Positions 46,147 to 55,022 of a stretch of 64,000 bases of DNA are shown in pieces. The first letter of the stretch is position 1. Each line of letters opens with the position of its first letter. The translations under genes were made by a program, and so were the position numbers. The DNA comes from a marine gamma proteobacterium HTCC2089 (lineage in GTDB: Bacteria > Pseudomonadota > Gammaproteobacteria > Pseudomonadales > Azotimanducaceae). The notes under the pieces were generated by a model. It was not told the DNA's origin. It saw only the letters and a list, made by a program, of their open reading frames with translations, and ran no database searches. The stretch is taken from contig CAJJDH010000025.1 of assembly GCA_905182905.1 (NCBI GenBank), positions 39,718 to 103,717 on the forward strand. Reading direction: 5' to 3'.

Positions 46147-46521
46147 ATGTTCGGCATAGTTCCCTTTCAGTTTAGGTTCCGCGGCAAGATCAAAATGATT
46201 CTAGATATGTACTACTGCTTCCTAGAGGCCGGCAGCGTAGCCCTACATCCCACGCAAATTGCAAAAAAGACCGGCATTAGTTTTGCCGAGGTTGCACGCA
46301 GGCTCGACGCAACTCCAGAGCTGTTTGTCAAAATACCCACCCGCCAGGGTGATGTGACCCGCTATCGCATAACCTCTAGCGCCGCCACGAGAGATCCAGA
46401 GGAGCTCGAAGCGCTCTTGTATCAATACGCGCAAAGAGAGTCTTTACTTCTTTATACCTTCGCTGGCATGTTCATTATGATGATGATCATTGTTGTATTC
46501 ACTATCGCCCCAAATCTTTGA
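46147..46521 (+). CDS. small protein with a winged-helix-like domain and C-terminal membrane helix
   Basis: A 124-residue protein I do not recognise. The ATG at 46147 has GAGAGG upstream. The middle (HPTQIAKKTGISFAEVARRL, then FVKIPTRQGDVTRYRIT) looks like a winged-helix DNA- or RNA-binding fold. A hydrophobic segment near residues 100-122 (LLYTFAGMFIMMMIIVVFTI) would tether it to the membrane at its C-terminus. It lies between cmoB and an acyl-CoA dehydrogenase, 9 bp before the latter. Confidence 0.7.
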   Translation: MFGIVPFQFRFRGKIKMILDMYYCFLEAGSVALHPTQIAKKTGISFAEVARRLDATPELFVKIPTRQGDVTRYRITSSAATRDPEELEALLYQYAQRESLLLYTFAGMFIMMMIIVVFTIAPNL

Positions 46522-46530
46522 GTCATCGCT

Positions 46531-47637
46531 ATGCCTGAACTGCTAACACCAGAACTGATCAAACTGCGCGAGGATTGCGCAAATTTTGCCACCCAGCACC
46601 TTCTCATTCACAGCAACCATCCAGCGGAGAATGCTAGAGAACAAGTCAGAGCCGCAGCAAAAGCTGCAGGATTATTTGCGATGACTCAGCCCAAGGCCTT
46701 CGGCGGTAGCGCGGCTGGACAGTTGGCTTTGTGCGTTGCCCGCGAAACTTTAGCGGCAGCTAACCCACCTTTCATGGACAGTGTCTTTGGCCCTAGCCCA
46801 GGTGTACTAGGCTCAGTTCAAGAACCTTTGGCTACTTCTCACTTGGCACCACTTATAGCTGGCGAGAAACGCAGCAGTTTTGGTTTTACCGAACCGGACG
46901 ACGCCACGCCAACGGCTGGAGTAATTGACGGCGATAATGTCATCATCAACGGTCAGAAGTCCTATGTAACCGGTGGCGCTGATGCCGACTTCATTAACGC
47001 ACTAGTCCGAATAGAAGGCAGAGGCCCGTCTATGATCGTCATCGACACTCACCTGCGCGGCGTAAAGATTGAAAACAAGTTTGTCTCTCTTGACGGCTCC
47101 CACCACGCAGCTTTCAGTTTTACTGATGTGTCAGTACCTGCCAATCAGATCATTGGAGAACCCGGTGAGGGTTTGCCTAAGGCTATGCGCCAAATTGGTG
47201 ATGTGCGCTTACTCTTCGCGGCTCAAGCCTGCGGCTACATGATTTGGGTACTCAATCTGCTAAACGAGCATTTAAAGAGTCCCGATAAAAGCGGCGAAGC
47301 AAGGGGCAATAAAGATGTAGTGCGCTGGCACTATTCAGAGCTGCGCATACAGGCCTTTGCTGCGCGGAGTATGCTGTACCGCACAGCGCGATTGGCCGAC
47401 AGTGGCGAAAATATAGTCAACGAAGCGATAGCGACAAAAGTCTTCGCAACAGAAGCCGTAGGCGTAATAGTAGATAGAGCAATTCAGTTGGTTGGTGGCA
47501 CAGCCTTGGTAGAGGACCACCCTCTGGCAATACTGTACCGTCGCGTAAGAGGTTGGCGACTGGCAGAAGGGGCAACAGATGTACTCAAACTCAACATAGG
47601 GCGCGGCATCCTAGAACTGGACAAAGGTCGCATCTAA
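46531..47637 (+). CDS. acyl-CoA dehydrogenase family protein with altered catalytic region
   Basis: A 368-residue acyl-CoA dehydrogenase homologue. SFGFTEPDDATPTAG replaces the usual TEPxxGSD motif, and the C-terminal WRLAEGATDVLKLNIGRGIL has Asp where active enzymes usually have Glu (GTxE). This pattern is seen in the non-catalytic or structural subunit of heteromeric dehydrogenases, so the protein may pair with another ACAD or use a different substrate (inference). It is likely cotranscribed with the small HTH gene. Confidence 0.87.
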   Translation: MPELLTPELIKLREDCANFATQHLLIHSNHPAENAREQVRAAAKAAGLFAMTQPKAFGGSAAGQLALCVARETLAAANPPFMDSVFGPSPGVLGSVQEPLATSHLAPLIAGEKRSSFGFTEPDDATPTAGVIDGDNVIINGQKSYVTGGADADFINALVRIEGRGPSMIVIDTHLRGVKIENKFVSLDGSHHAAFSFTDVSVPANQIIGEPGEGLPKAMRQIGDVRLLFAAQACGYMIWVLNLLNEHLKSPDKSGEARGNKDVVRWHYSELRIQAFAARSMLYRTARLADSGENIVNEAIATKVFATEAVGVIVDRAIQLVGGTALVEDHPLAILYRRVRGWRLAEGATDVLKLNIGRGILELDKGRI

Positions 47638-47703
47638 AGACAAATTGTTTGCCAAATACAAAAACAACGCCTGCTAAAGGCCTATTTAACTAAGAGCAAA
47701 AAT

Positions 47704-48036
47704 GTGAACTTAAATAAAATTAACCGCGCGCGGACTATTTGCACAACAATCGTCGTTGCAACATTGTCCGGCTGCGCCTTCGTAAATTTAACAGACGCAG
47801 GAAGTACAGTGCGTCAGGCGACTCAAGACGAAGTAACAAACTGCAAGCTAGTGGGTAATGTTTCTAGCCAAACCAAAGACAAAGTCGTCTTCAACCGAAA
47901 CACGGGTAATGTCAAAGAAGAGCTTATTGTCTTAGCAAGAAATAAAGCTGCGGAACTGGGGGCTAACGCGATAATTACAGATGGCGAGCCGCGTTACGGC
48001 GCTCAAGCGTTTAAGGCTTATCTTTGCGAAAGCTAA
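47704..48036 (+). CDS. DUF4156-type lipoprotein
   Basis: A 110-residue lipoprotein: signal helix ending in lipobox LSGC (Cys near residue 24), then a small alpha/beta domain with CKLVGNVSSQTKDKV, ELIVLARNKAAELGANAIITDG and a late cysteine in YLCES. The LGANAIIT motif is typical of DUF4156 and related outer-membrane lipoproteins of unknown function. It starts at GTG; an ATG two bases earlier is followed at once by a stop. Confidence 0.82.
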   Translation: MNLNKINRARTICTTIVVATLSGCAFVNLTDAGSTVRQATQDEVTNCKLVGNVSSQTKDKVVFNRNTGNVKEELIVLARNKAAELGANAIITDGEPRYGAQAFKAYLCES

Positions 48037-48046
48037 GTAGCCTAGG

Positions 48047-48658
48047 TTATAGATCACTCTTCTGACCATAAGTTTCGCGGTTAGTTTCTTTACTAGCCGC
48101 TGACTTTTTCACCAACAAGTACACTGAGCCTACACCGCCGCGCTGACGCTGCGCAGAGCAATAGGCGATCACCAACGGGTGTTGTACTAGCCAGTGCGCC
48201 ACATAGCTCTTGAGCTTTCCTGGTGTTTCGCTGCGTTGGCCTTTGCCGTGACTAATCAATACACAGCGCCAATTTTTTGCACTTGCTTGGTTAATTAGAT
48301 CATAGACCAGTACCCGAGCTTCCTTGACGGTCTTATGGTGCAGATCAAGCTCACGCTCAATAGCATAGCCGCCCTTACGCAGCTTACTAAATACCGCAAG
48401 TTGTACCCCTTCCTGCTTCCACTCCAAAACCTCCAGCGGATCACGCAGTTTCACTTCACTCAAACTGAGCATGTTCTTTTCGTCTTCGACTTTGGCAAAA
48501 TCCTCAGCAGCTTGCTGACGCAATAGGTGAGTTTGACTTGGCCCTTGCCAAGCTGATTTCGGCACAATACTACTAGGATGATTCAAAGGCTCTACGTCCT
48601 TCATCGCTGCCGAAAAGGCATCTTCGTCTGTATCATCTTCTTGCATGGGTGTTTCCAA
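48047..48658 (-). CDS. Smr-domain protein (SmrA/YdaL-type)
   Basis: A 203-residue protein with a helical N-terminus and a C-terminal Smr domain (about residues 100-190): ELDLHHKTVKEARVLVYDLI, then VLISHGKGQR and an RGGVGSVYLLV end. Smr domains are nickases or RNA endonucleases; stand-alone E. coli SmrB acts in ribosome rescue and SmrA is less clear. The LDLHH and HGKG motifs are intact, so nuclease activity is plausible. The gene is convergent with the lipoprotein, with a CCTAGG palindrome between. Confidence 0.88.
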   Translation of the reverse strand: METPMQEDDTDEDAFSAAMKDVEPLNHPSSIVPKSAWQGPSQTHLLRQQAAEDFAKVEDEKNMLSLSEVKLRDPLEVLEWKQEGVQLAVFSKLRKGGYAIERELDLHHKTVKEARVLVYDLINQASAKNWRCVLISHGKGQRSETPGKLKSYVAHWLVQHPLVIAYCSAQRQRGGVGSVYLLVKKSAASKETNRETYGQKSDL

Positions 48659-48704
48659 TTAGACGGGCATTTACGCCAAACCGTCAGCAACGGCGATTAT
48701 TGCT

Positions 48705-49481
48705 CTATGTCACCTTACTCAGCGCAATGCTGGGTAGCCGGTCCGAAGAAGTCTCGGGTATAGGTTGATTACTCTGGGCATGATAAGTAAATACGGGGGA
48801 AATTTTCACCTGCTGGGTAAGGTTTCTACCTGCTGCATGAAACAGCCGACAGTGAAAAAATAGCGCATCTCCAGCTGCCATCTCCACCACCTTAGCCTGC
48901 TCGATTAACGCTTGATTTTCTTCGAGCTCAGGGCGCAAAAAAAGATTTCCGTCTAAACGCCCGCGACCAAAATTTTCCAAATGCGTGCCGGGTATCACAC
49001 TAAGGGCACCATTTTCTTCTAGCTCATCGCCAAGGGCATACCAAACAGAAATCAGCTCAGGGCGATCAAAGGACCAGTACCTTATGTCCTGATGCCAAAG
49101 TGTTGCACTGCTGAAACCAGGGTATTTGGTCATCACACAATTATGGTGGCATTGCGAAAGCTGTACCTGCTCAGTGCCAAGCAACTGAGACAGAACCACG
49201 GTTGCTGAAGTATCTAGCGCTAGTGCTCTTAACTTATCCGAACGTGCGTAGGCATGCAGTAGACGTCTAGGAGTTGAACCTCCTTCCGCAGAGCGATCAC
49301 CGGGTGCGCCGGGATAGCCGACGTCCGCCTCTAACTCGGCAGGCCCTACCAGCGGCGCAAGATCCCCTTGGATAGATGCCTGCAGACCCTGACGCTGAGT
49401 TTCAGAGAGAAAATTACGAGCTACAAAATACCCATCCTTTGCAAAGGCACGTAGATTATTGTTTTTAGGTTCACCGGGCAT
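48705..49481 (-). CDS. phytanoyl-CoA dioxygenase (PhyH) family protein
   Basis: A 258-residue Fe(II)/2-oxoglutarate oxygenase of the PhyH family. The iron ligands are visible as HQD at 130-132 (LWHQDIRYW) and a distal His in RLFHAAGRN near 214, with an arginine shortly after for 2-oxoglutarate. Members hydroxylate acyl-CoAs, osmolytes or natural products; the substrate is unknown. It is upstream of the Smr gene on the same strand, 46 bp apart. Confidence 0.87.
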   Translation of the reverse strand: MPGEPKNNNLRAFAKDGYFVARNFLSETQRQGLQASIQGDLAPLVGPAELEADVGYPGAPGDRSAEGGSTPRRLLHAYARSDKLRALALDTSATVVLSQLLGTEQVQLSQCHHNCVMTKYPGFSSATLWHQDIRYWSFDRPELISVWYALGDELEENGALSVIPGTHLENFGRGRLDGNLFLRPELEENQALIEQAKVVEMAAGDALFFHCRLFHAAGRNLTQQVKISPVFTYHAQSNQPIPETSSDRLPSIALSKVT

Positions 49482-49561
49482 TGGCTGCGTCTCTTACTCA
49501 AAGCTTATCTATTACACCCACCGCTAAATGAGTAGTTTGTGTTTTACGTCGCGAGCGTGGC

Positions 49562-49819
49562 TTATAACTTTGTATCCACTATGGGATCGCCGTTTACAGT
49601 AATTTTTAGCACACCTGAAGATGCCCAATAACGCACTTCAATATAGTGATGCTCTTCCCATTCCAACTCAACATTGGTCCAAACATATTGCGGCTCAGCC
49701 TCACCTTTGTCTCGGCGCTTACGTAAACAATTGTCTAGGTATAACTCAATGGCCCCATCATCGGTCAAATACAGATCAAACGTCTTATGACGATGACGAA
49801 ACTCAAGATGTTTTGACAA
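49562..49819 (-). CDS. small protein of unknown function, beta-rich
   Basis: An 85-residue protein I do not recognise. The TTG at 49819 is the best start because GGAGAG lies just upstream; an earlier TTG at 49834 overlaps that site. The sequence alternates charged and hydrophobic residues (ELYLDNCLRKRR, VWTNVELEWEEHHYIEVRYW, GVLKITVNGDPIVD), suggesting a small beta-sandwich. No signal peptide. It is divergent from the APC permease. Confidence 0.6.
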   Translation of the reverse strand: MSKHLEFRHRHKTFDLYLTDDGAIELYLDNCLRKRRDKGEAEPQYVWTNVELEWEEHHYIEVRYWASSGVLKITVNGDPIVDTKL

Positions 49820-50018
49820 CTTGCTCTCCAGCAATAGATTTCACAAACAAACCTAATTGTAGCAAGCCCATCAAAATAAACTTGTTTAACCGGCACTATT
49901 ATCTAACTTATTGTTCACTTTGCTCTACGGGTTGGTGTCCGCGAATAGAATTGGTAATGATGCCCTAATCATGCCGCCGATAAGGTTAGAATGATTAAAC
50001 ATCGCATGGGAGGCGGGT

Positions 50019-51383
50019 ATGACTGATTCAACTAGATTTGCAAAGGTACTCAAGACACCAGAGGTCATAGCACTGGCATTTGGCGCAATGATCGGCTGGA
50101 GCTGGGTGCTATTAACCGGTGTATGGCTCACTGCCGCAGGTACCGTTGGCACACTTATCGCCTTCGCCGTGGGCGGATTAGCGGTGACTTTAATCGGTTT
50201 AACCTATAGCGAATTAGCTTCTGCCATGCCCAAAGCTGGCGGCGAGCATATTTACACTGAACGCGCCCTAGGTTCGCGTTGGTCATTTGTCTGCACATGG
50301 GCCCTGCTCTTTTCATATGTAAACGTATGTATGTTTGAAGCCGTCGCTTTACCCTCGGCGGTAGAATATTTATATCCAGACATTCGTCTGGGTACGTTAT
50401 GGAATGTACTCGGTAGCGATGTAGACCTAGGCTTTATCCTCATCGGCATTGCTGCCACAGCGTTAGTCACTTGGGTCAACTATTTGGGTATCCGTACAGC
50501 GGCCATGCTGCAAGCCGTGGTCACCATTGTGATTATTGGCACCGGTATATTGCTTGTGACTGGCGCCATAGCCTTCGGCGACATCAACAACGCCCAACCT
50601 TGGATAGCCACACCAGTAAGCGGCATACTAATAGTGCTGATTATGGTGCCCTCCATGCTGGTGGGTTTTGACGTCATTCCCCAGTCCGCAGAAGAAATTG
50701 ACCTACCACCCAATAAAATCGGCCGACTGCTCGTGTTCTCCGTAGCTTGCGCGGTGGCTTGGTACATCCTAATTGCCATGGCGGTAGGCTTTGGCCTTAC
50801 AACCCAAGCCCTTTCCACCGCTAAAATGGCCACTGCAGATGCGGCAACATCCCTTTGGAGTGGATCCTGGGCTGGCGGTTTACTGGTGCTCGGTGGTATT
50901 GGCGGCATTTTGACCAGTTGGAATGCTTTTATAGTGGGCGCATCCCGGGTGCTCTTTGCCCTTGCCGAATCCGGTCATGTACCGAAAATTTTTGCCAAGA
51001 TACACCCCAAACACAAAACTCCATACGTCGGTATTTTGGCTATAGGCGCGCTCACAATGGTCGCACCACTGTTTGGTCGTACAATCTTAGTTTGGTTGGT
51101 TAACAGTGGCAGTTTTGCCGTTACTGTGGCGTTCGTATTTGTCGCAATTTCATTCTTAGTACTGCGTAAAACAGAGCCAGATATGCCGCGCCCATTCAAA
51201 GTTAGCCACCCTAACTTGGTCGGCTACGGTGGTGTCATAATGGCTTTGGGACTGTTATCTGCCTTCTTTCCATGGAGTGCTAGCGCACTGTCATGGCCAG
51301 AGGAATGGATGACCATTTTGATTTGGTCATTGCTGGGCGGGGTTCTATTTATTCGTTACGAGCGCAACAGGTCGAATAGCTGA
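50019..51383 (+). CDS. APC-superfamily amino acid permease
   Basis: A 454-residue permease with 12 hydrophobic segments. The opening TM1 motif ALAFGAMIGWSWVLLTG, PKAGGEHIYTERALGS and a late SFAVTVAFVFVAISFLVLRK are typical of the APC (amino acid-polyamine-organocation) family. The substrate is an amino acid or amine of unknown type. A GGAGG site precedes the ATG. It is convergent with the SSS symporter, with two stacked terminators between. Confidence 0.92.
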   Translation: MTDSTRFAKVLKTPEVIALAFGAMIGWSWVLLTGVWLTAAGTVGTLIAFAVGGLAVTLIGLTYSELASAMPKAGGEHIYTERALGSRWSFVCTWALLFSYVNVCMFEAVALPSAVEYLYPDIRLGTLWNVLGSDVDLGFILIGIAATALVTWVNYLGIRTAAMLQAVVTIVIIGTGILLVTGAIAFGDINNAQPWIATPVSGILIVLIMVPSMLVGFDVIPQSAEEIDLPPNKIGRLLVFSVACAVAWYILIAMAVGFGLTTQALSTAKMATADAATSLWSGSWAGGLLVLGGIGGILTSWNAFIVGASRVLFALAESGHVPKIFAKIHPKHKTPYVGILAIGALTMVAPLFGRTILVWLVNSGSFAVTVAFVFVAISFLVLRKTEPDMPRPFKVSHPNLVGYGGVIMALGLLSAFFPWSASALSWPEEWMTILIWSLLGGVLFIRYERNRSNS

Positions 51384-51414
51384 TATTCAGCTGTCGGCAG
51401 CAAAAGTAAAGCAT

Positions 51415-51475
51415 TAGCCTGCTACTGACAGGCTATTGGATACGCCAAGCTGGGCAGTCAACTGCAACTGCCCAG
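51415..51475. terminator. two stacked hairpin terminators between convergent transporters
   Basis: A 7-bp stem TAGCCTG/CAGGCTA (51415-51435) is followed by a 9-bp stem CTGGGCAGT/ACTGCCCAG (51450-51475), then TTT. Both lie between convergent stops, so they can end transcripts from either side. Confidence 0.65.
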
Positions 51476-51489
51476 TTTAGGCAGCCGCT

Positions 51490-53046
51490 TTATGCGCTAT
51501 TACTCTTCGGTGAGAACAACTCTTGGACATGCTCTTGGGGTAATGGTTTAGTCAGTTTAGACACCACAACGGTGAAGGTTACCGACACCAATTCACCCAT
51601 CGCCGCACAGGACCAAGGGTTTGGTGATTCTATAACCAACCACTGCACTGCATTTTGCAGCATACCTGGTGCAAACCACGCAGGATCTATGGCGCGGTTA
51701 AAGACTAATATAAATGTTAAGCCCCCAGAAATTAGACCGGCAAAGGCACCGTACTTCGTCACCCCAGGCCACACAGAACCCAAAATAAGTGGCCCAGCAA
51801 AGGCCGCCATCATGCAGCCACTGCCAATCCAGACAATAATCGTGACATTCATATCCAACATGTTCCAAGCCAGAATGGTGCACAAAATCATAATCACAAC
51901 AGTACTGATACGGCTCACGTTAAGTACTCGGCGCTCTACCTCTTCTTCACTCAGAGTGCTGCGAAACCTTGGCACAAAACTCAGACGGTAAATATCATTA
52001 GCTACAATTTGCGAAGAGGAAACTACTAGGCCATCTGCAGTAGACATCACAGCGGCAAGAATACCCACACCTAGCAATGCAGCTAACCAACTGGGGAATA
52101 GTTCAATGAACAGCATTATAAGGGCCTGATTACCGTTCACTCCCTCACCTAATATTGCTCTGGCCATAATGCCGCCCAGACCCAACATGCCAAGAATGAG
52201 CCCAAAACTAAAGGCAAGACGAATAAACCGGCTGCGTTGTGTAGGCTCTTTTAGCGCCCACAGCTTATTGCCAATATGGGGCAACATACCCAGCGGTACG
52301 TGGGCGAGGAAAATTGCAGCAACCGACCACCAAGAATGGTAAAGCACATTCTCTGGGTTGAGCGGTTTGATCAGATTTTCGTCCTGACTTCGCAGACTTT
52401 CAATCATGCCGCTGAAGCCACCTTCACTGCCATAACCGGTGACAAACATTGCAGTCACTAATAGTCCCACCAACACCATGATAAAGCCCTGTACGCCGTC
52501 GGTGAGGATGTCCGCATGAGCGCCCCCCATGACCACATACACCAGCAAAACAATAGACGTAATAATGAGCGCAACCATAGGCGACAATCCCAGCATCACC
52601 TCAAACATTATGATGCCCGACACCAACTGCCCTGCTAGATAGAAGAATAGCGACAAGGAGAACAACGAAACCAAAATACGAATGGCATCGGATTGATAGC
52701 GAATACCCAAATATTCAGGAATAGAGCGAGTGCCAAAAGCATGACCGGAGTTACTGACCAAATGCAGGCATAACAAAACACCAACATAAACACCCATTGG
52801 ATAGAGAAAGACCGACCACATGACTGACATACCAGCATCATAGCCAATGCCCGGAAAACCAACGAAGGTGGCACCACTTGCCGTGGTTGCTGCAAACGCG
52901 AAGGCCAAAAAGAGTGGTCCGTAACTACTGCGAGCTGTGGCGAAATCATCACCACTTGAAACCTTACGCTGTCCGATAATGCCGAAAACAAGCATCATGC
53001 CTATATATAGAGCAAGAAATACCCACGACCAAACTACAAGACTCAT
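51490..53046 (-). CDS. sodium:solute symporter (SSS) family protein
   Basis: A 518-residue symporter with about 13 membrane segments. YGPLFLAFAFAATTASGATFVGFPGIGYDAGMS near residue 45 (shown here only by its core ATTASGATFVGFPG) is the sodium/substrate region, and later motifs such as MSTADGLVVSSSQIVANDIYR (core STADGLVVSSSQ) are diagnostic. SSS proteins import organic acids, amino acids or osmolytes with sodium. Start at 53046 with GGGGAATA upstream on the minus strand. Confidence 0.92.
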   Translation of the reverse strand: MSLVVWSWVFLALYIGMMLVFGIIGQRKVSSGDDFATARSSYGPLFLAFAFAATTASGATFVGFPGIGYDAGMSVMWSVFLYPMGVYVGVLLCLHLVSNSGHAFGTRSIPEYLGIRYQSDAIRILVSLFSLSLFFYLAGQLVSGIIMFEVMLGLSPMVALIITSIVLLVYVVMGGAHADILTDGVQGFIMVLVGLLVTAMFVTGYGSEGGFSGMIESLRSQDENLIKPLNPENVLYHSWWSVAAIFLAHVPLGMLPHIGNKLWALKEPTQRSRFIRLAFSFGLILGMLGLGGIMARAILGEGVNGNQALIMLFIELFPSWLAALLGVGILAAVMSTADGLVVSSSQIVANDIYRLSFVPRFRSTLSEEEVERRVLNVSRISTVVIMILCTILAWNMLDMNVTIIVWIGSGCMMAAFAGPLILGSVWPGVTKYGAFAGLISGGLTFILVFNRAIDPAWFAPGMLQNAVQWLVIESPNPWSCAAMGELVSVTFTVVVSKLTKPLPQEHVQELFSPKSNSA

Positions 53047-53177
53047 ATATTCCCCTTAATGGCAGCCTCAAAAAAACCAGTCTAGCAAAATGGTAGCGAG
53101 AAGAATCCTTGCGCCGAATGGATAAACTCGGTACTACTCGCATTACAGTTAATTTTCATGAAATCTCGGGGGAATAC

Positions 53178-53801
53178 ATGTTAACCATTTGGGGTGGCAC
53201 AACTTCACGCACTATGCACGCCCATTGGATGTGTCACGAACTGGGATTAGATTATTCAGCCAAGCTCATTGGGCCACGCACCGGCGAAACCCATACAAAG
53301 GATTTTCTGCAATTAAACCCAAAGGGCAAAGTCCCTGTATTAGTTGATAACGACCTTGTACTTTCCGAGGGTGCGGCCATTATCACTTATCTGGCGGACA
53401 CCTACGCTGAACCAGGCACTGTGATACCTGTGCACGGCAGTCACGACCGTGCGCGCTACAACCAATGGCTATCATTTATTCAGATGGAATTAGACGCACA
53501 CACGCTCTATGTCATGCGCAAGCATCAAGACTTAAGTCACTTATATGGGGAAGCACCTACCGCTATCGATGCAGCCATTGCAGGTTTTAACAAACAAGTG
53601 GCCGTTGCCGCAGAGCACTTAAGAGAGAGAGATTACCTAGTTGGCAATCACTTTACCGGCGCGGACCTGATGCTCACCAGTATTTTACAGTGGGCTACAA
53701 ACTACGGATTTGAGCTGGATAGCACACTGCAAGAGTACGCTAATACACAGTATCAACGGCCAGCATACAAAGCGGCGAGTGAACTCAATAAAGGCGGATA
53801 G
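53178..53801 (+). CDS. glutathione S-transferase family protein
   Basis: A 207-residue GST. The ATG at 53178 has GGGGGA 6 bases upstream; longer in-frame starts from 53109 lack one and do not match the family. The N-terminal thioredoxin fold has TTSRTMHAHW (catalytic-region Ser/Thr), NPKGKVPVLVD (cis-Pro) and SEGAAIITYLAD (Glu-Ser-type binding). The C-terminal helical domain includes GADLMLTSILQW. It conjugates or reduces electrophiles with glutathione. Confidence 0.9.
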   Translation: MLTIWGGTTSRTMHAHWMCHELGLDYSAKLIGPRTGETHTKDFLQLNPKGKVPVLVDNDLVLSEGAAIITYLADTYAEPGTVIPVHGSHDRARYNQWLSFIQMELDAHTLYVMRKHQDLSHLYGEAPTAIDAAIAGFNKQVAVAAEHLRERDYLVGNHFTGADLMLTSILQWATNYGFELDSTLQEYANTQYQRPAYKAASELNKGG

Positions 53802-53809
53802 TCATTTCT

Positions 53810-54310
53810 CTAGCTGTTCTCAATATTGCCAAAATCACGATCAACCACCATCCAAGAACCGGTGACGATAGCGCACAACTTATCAGTTGCTTGATTGGTA
53901 AAGCGCGTTTCAACAACCCCTAACCGGCGCGACCTATTTACCACTCGACTACGAACATCAATGACATCACCCGTTTTCATTGGTCGGAAAAACCGAGTAG
54001 TAAACTCAGCTGTGGAAAACATCTCTGGTTCAGTACTGGTTGTAGCATAGGCAAAAGACTGACCTGTATCGGCAATAACATTGACCACACCACCCTGAAC
54101 CATTTCATCGTAGTGGGTGAGGTGCGCTTCTACCGTCCACACCATATCAAAGGCACCAACTGCGACTTCGGTGAAGAGCAACCCGGTGAGATCCATGCCC
54201 CGAACAAACGGCGGCGCCATTGACAGATCAAGGTCTTCACCCGTGGCATTCACCGCGCTGTCTATAAGTTCTTGAATGTCCTTTAATGGATCAAATTTGT
54301 TGGCTGTCAT
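53810..54310 (-). CDS. PaaI-type hot-dog thioesterase
   Basis: A 166-residue hot-dog protein. HYDEMVQGGVVNVIADTGQSFAY is the PaaI-family motif (Gly-Gly then an Asp on the long helix), with FFRPMKTGDVIDVRSRV typical of the later strands. It would hydrolyse a small acyl-CoA. It is convergent with the GST (9 bp apart) and separate from the GNAT gene by a T-rich gap. Confidence 0.87.
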   Translation of the reverse strand: MTANKFDPLKDIQELIDSAVNATGEDLDLSMAPPFVRGMDLTGLLFTEVAVGAFDMVWTVEAHLTHYDEMVQGGVVNVIADTGQSFAYATTSTEPEMFSTAEFTTRFFRPMKTGDVIDVRSRVVNRSRRLGVVETRFTNQATDKLCAIVTGSWMVVDRDFGNIENS

Positions 54311-54494
54311 TTACTGTCTCCTTCACCTGCAATCAATTACTTGTCGTTCAATAAGCTCCTTATTATTATTGTTGGCCCTACTGCTTTCATTCTTATCTTC
54401 TGGTTTTTCTACCTTTATGTTTTTCCACTTTCTTTTTTTCACCTTCCTCTTTTTCGTAGCTTTCGGCTCAATAGAAAGCGTTCCAAATACGTGG

Positions 54495-55022
54495 CTAATT
54501 ATGCAAATCTAATGTCATAGCCAAATTCCCGCGCGCATAACGCTCATCTGGGTTCACCGGCAAGTCAACAAAACCCAGTCGGTGATATACCGCTAACGCA
54601 GGTTTAAGTATGTCGTTTGTGGTCAGAACAATCTGCTTGCCACCACGCTCCCGCGCAAAATCAATACAGTGCTCGAGCAACCGCTTACCAAGCCCCTCGC
54701 CTTGACGACTAGGCAGTACAGCCATCTTAGCCAGCTCATAGACCTGAAAGCGTGGATTGTCTGTTCCGCTATTTGCCGTTGCCTGCACAGCATCGCCCTT
54801 GGGCACCATGGCAGCAGTACCAATCACCTCTTCCCCGCCGCTTGAATGATCAAGAATAAAGAAAATTTCTCCCCCCTTATCTATGGCATAAGCCTCGGGG
54901 TGGTCTAGCGCGGCATTGTCTTCCGGCTCTATAAGAAAAAACTCCGTAATCCATTGATAATTCAACCGAGCAAAATCACTGGCATATTTGCGCTGATAGC
55001 CGACTATTTCAATGTCACTCAT
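54495..55022 (-). CDS. GNAT-family N-acetyltransferase
   Basis: A 175-residue GNAT domain. Motif A is RQGEGLGKRLLEHCIDFARE with the acetyl-CoA-binding QGxGxG pattern, preceded by an ELAKMAVLPS strand and followed by ALAVYHRLGFVDLP. Substrate unknown. Its start overlaps the end of the upstream serine hydrolase gene by 8 bp, so the two are coupled. Confidence 0.9.
   Translation of the reverse strand: MSDIEIVGYQRKYASDFARLNYQWITEFFLIEPEDNAALDHPEAYAIDKGGEIFFILDHSSGGEEVIGTAAMVPKGDAVQATANSGTDNPRFQVYELAKMAVLPSRQGEGLGKRLLEHCIDFARERGGKQIVLTTNDILKPALAVYHRLGFVDLPVNPDERYARGNLAMTLDLHN

Noticed and set aside
54331..54490. Stop-free, lysine-rich reading frame on the minus strand in the gap after the GNAT gene
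   Set aside because: No ATG, GTG or TTG start follows the preceding stop, and no ribosome site is visible. It reflects the T-rich plus strand.
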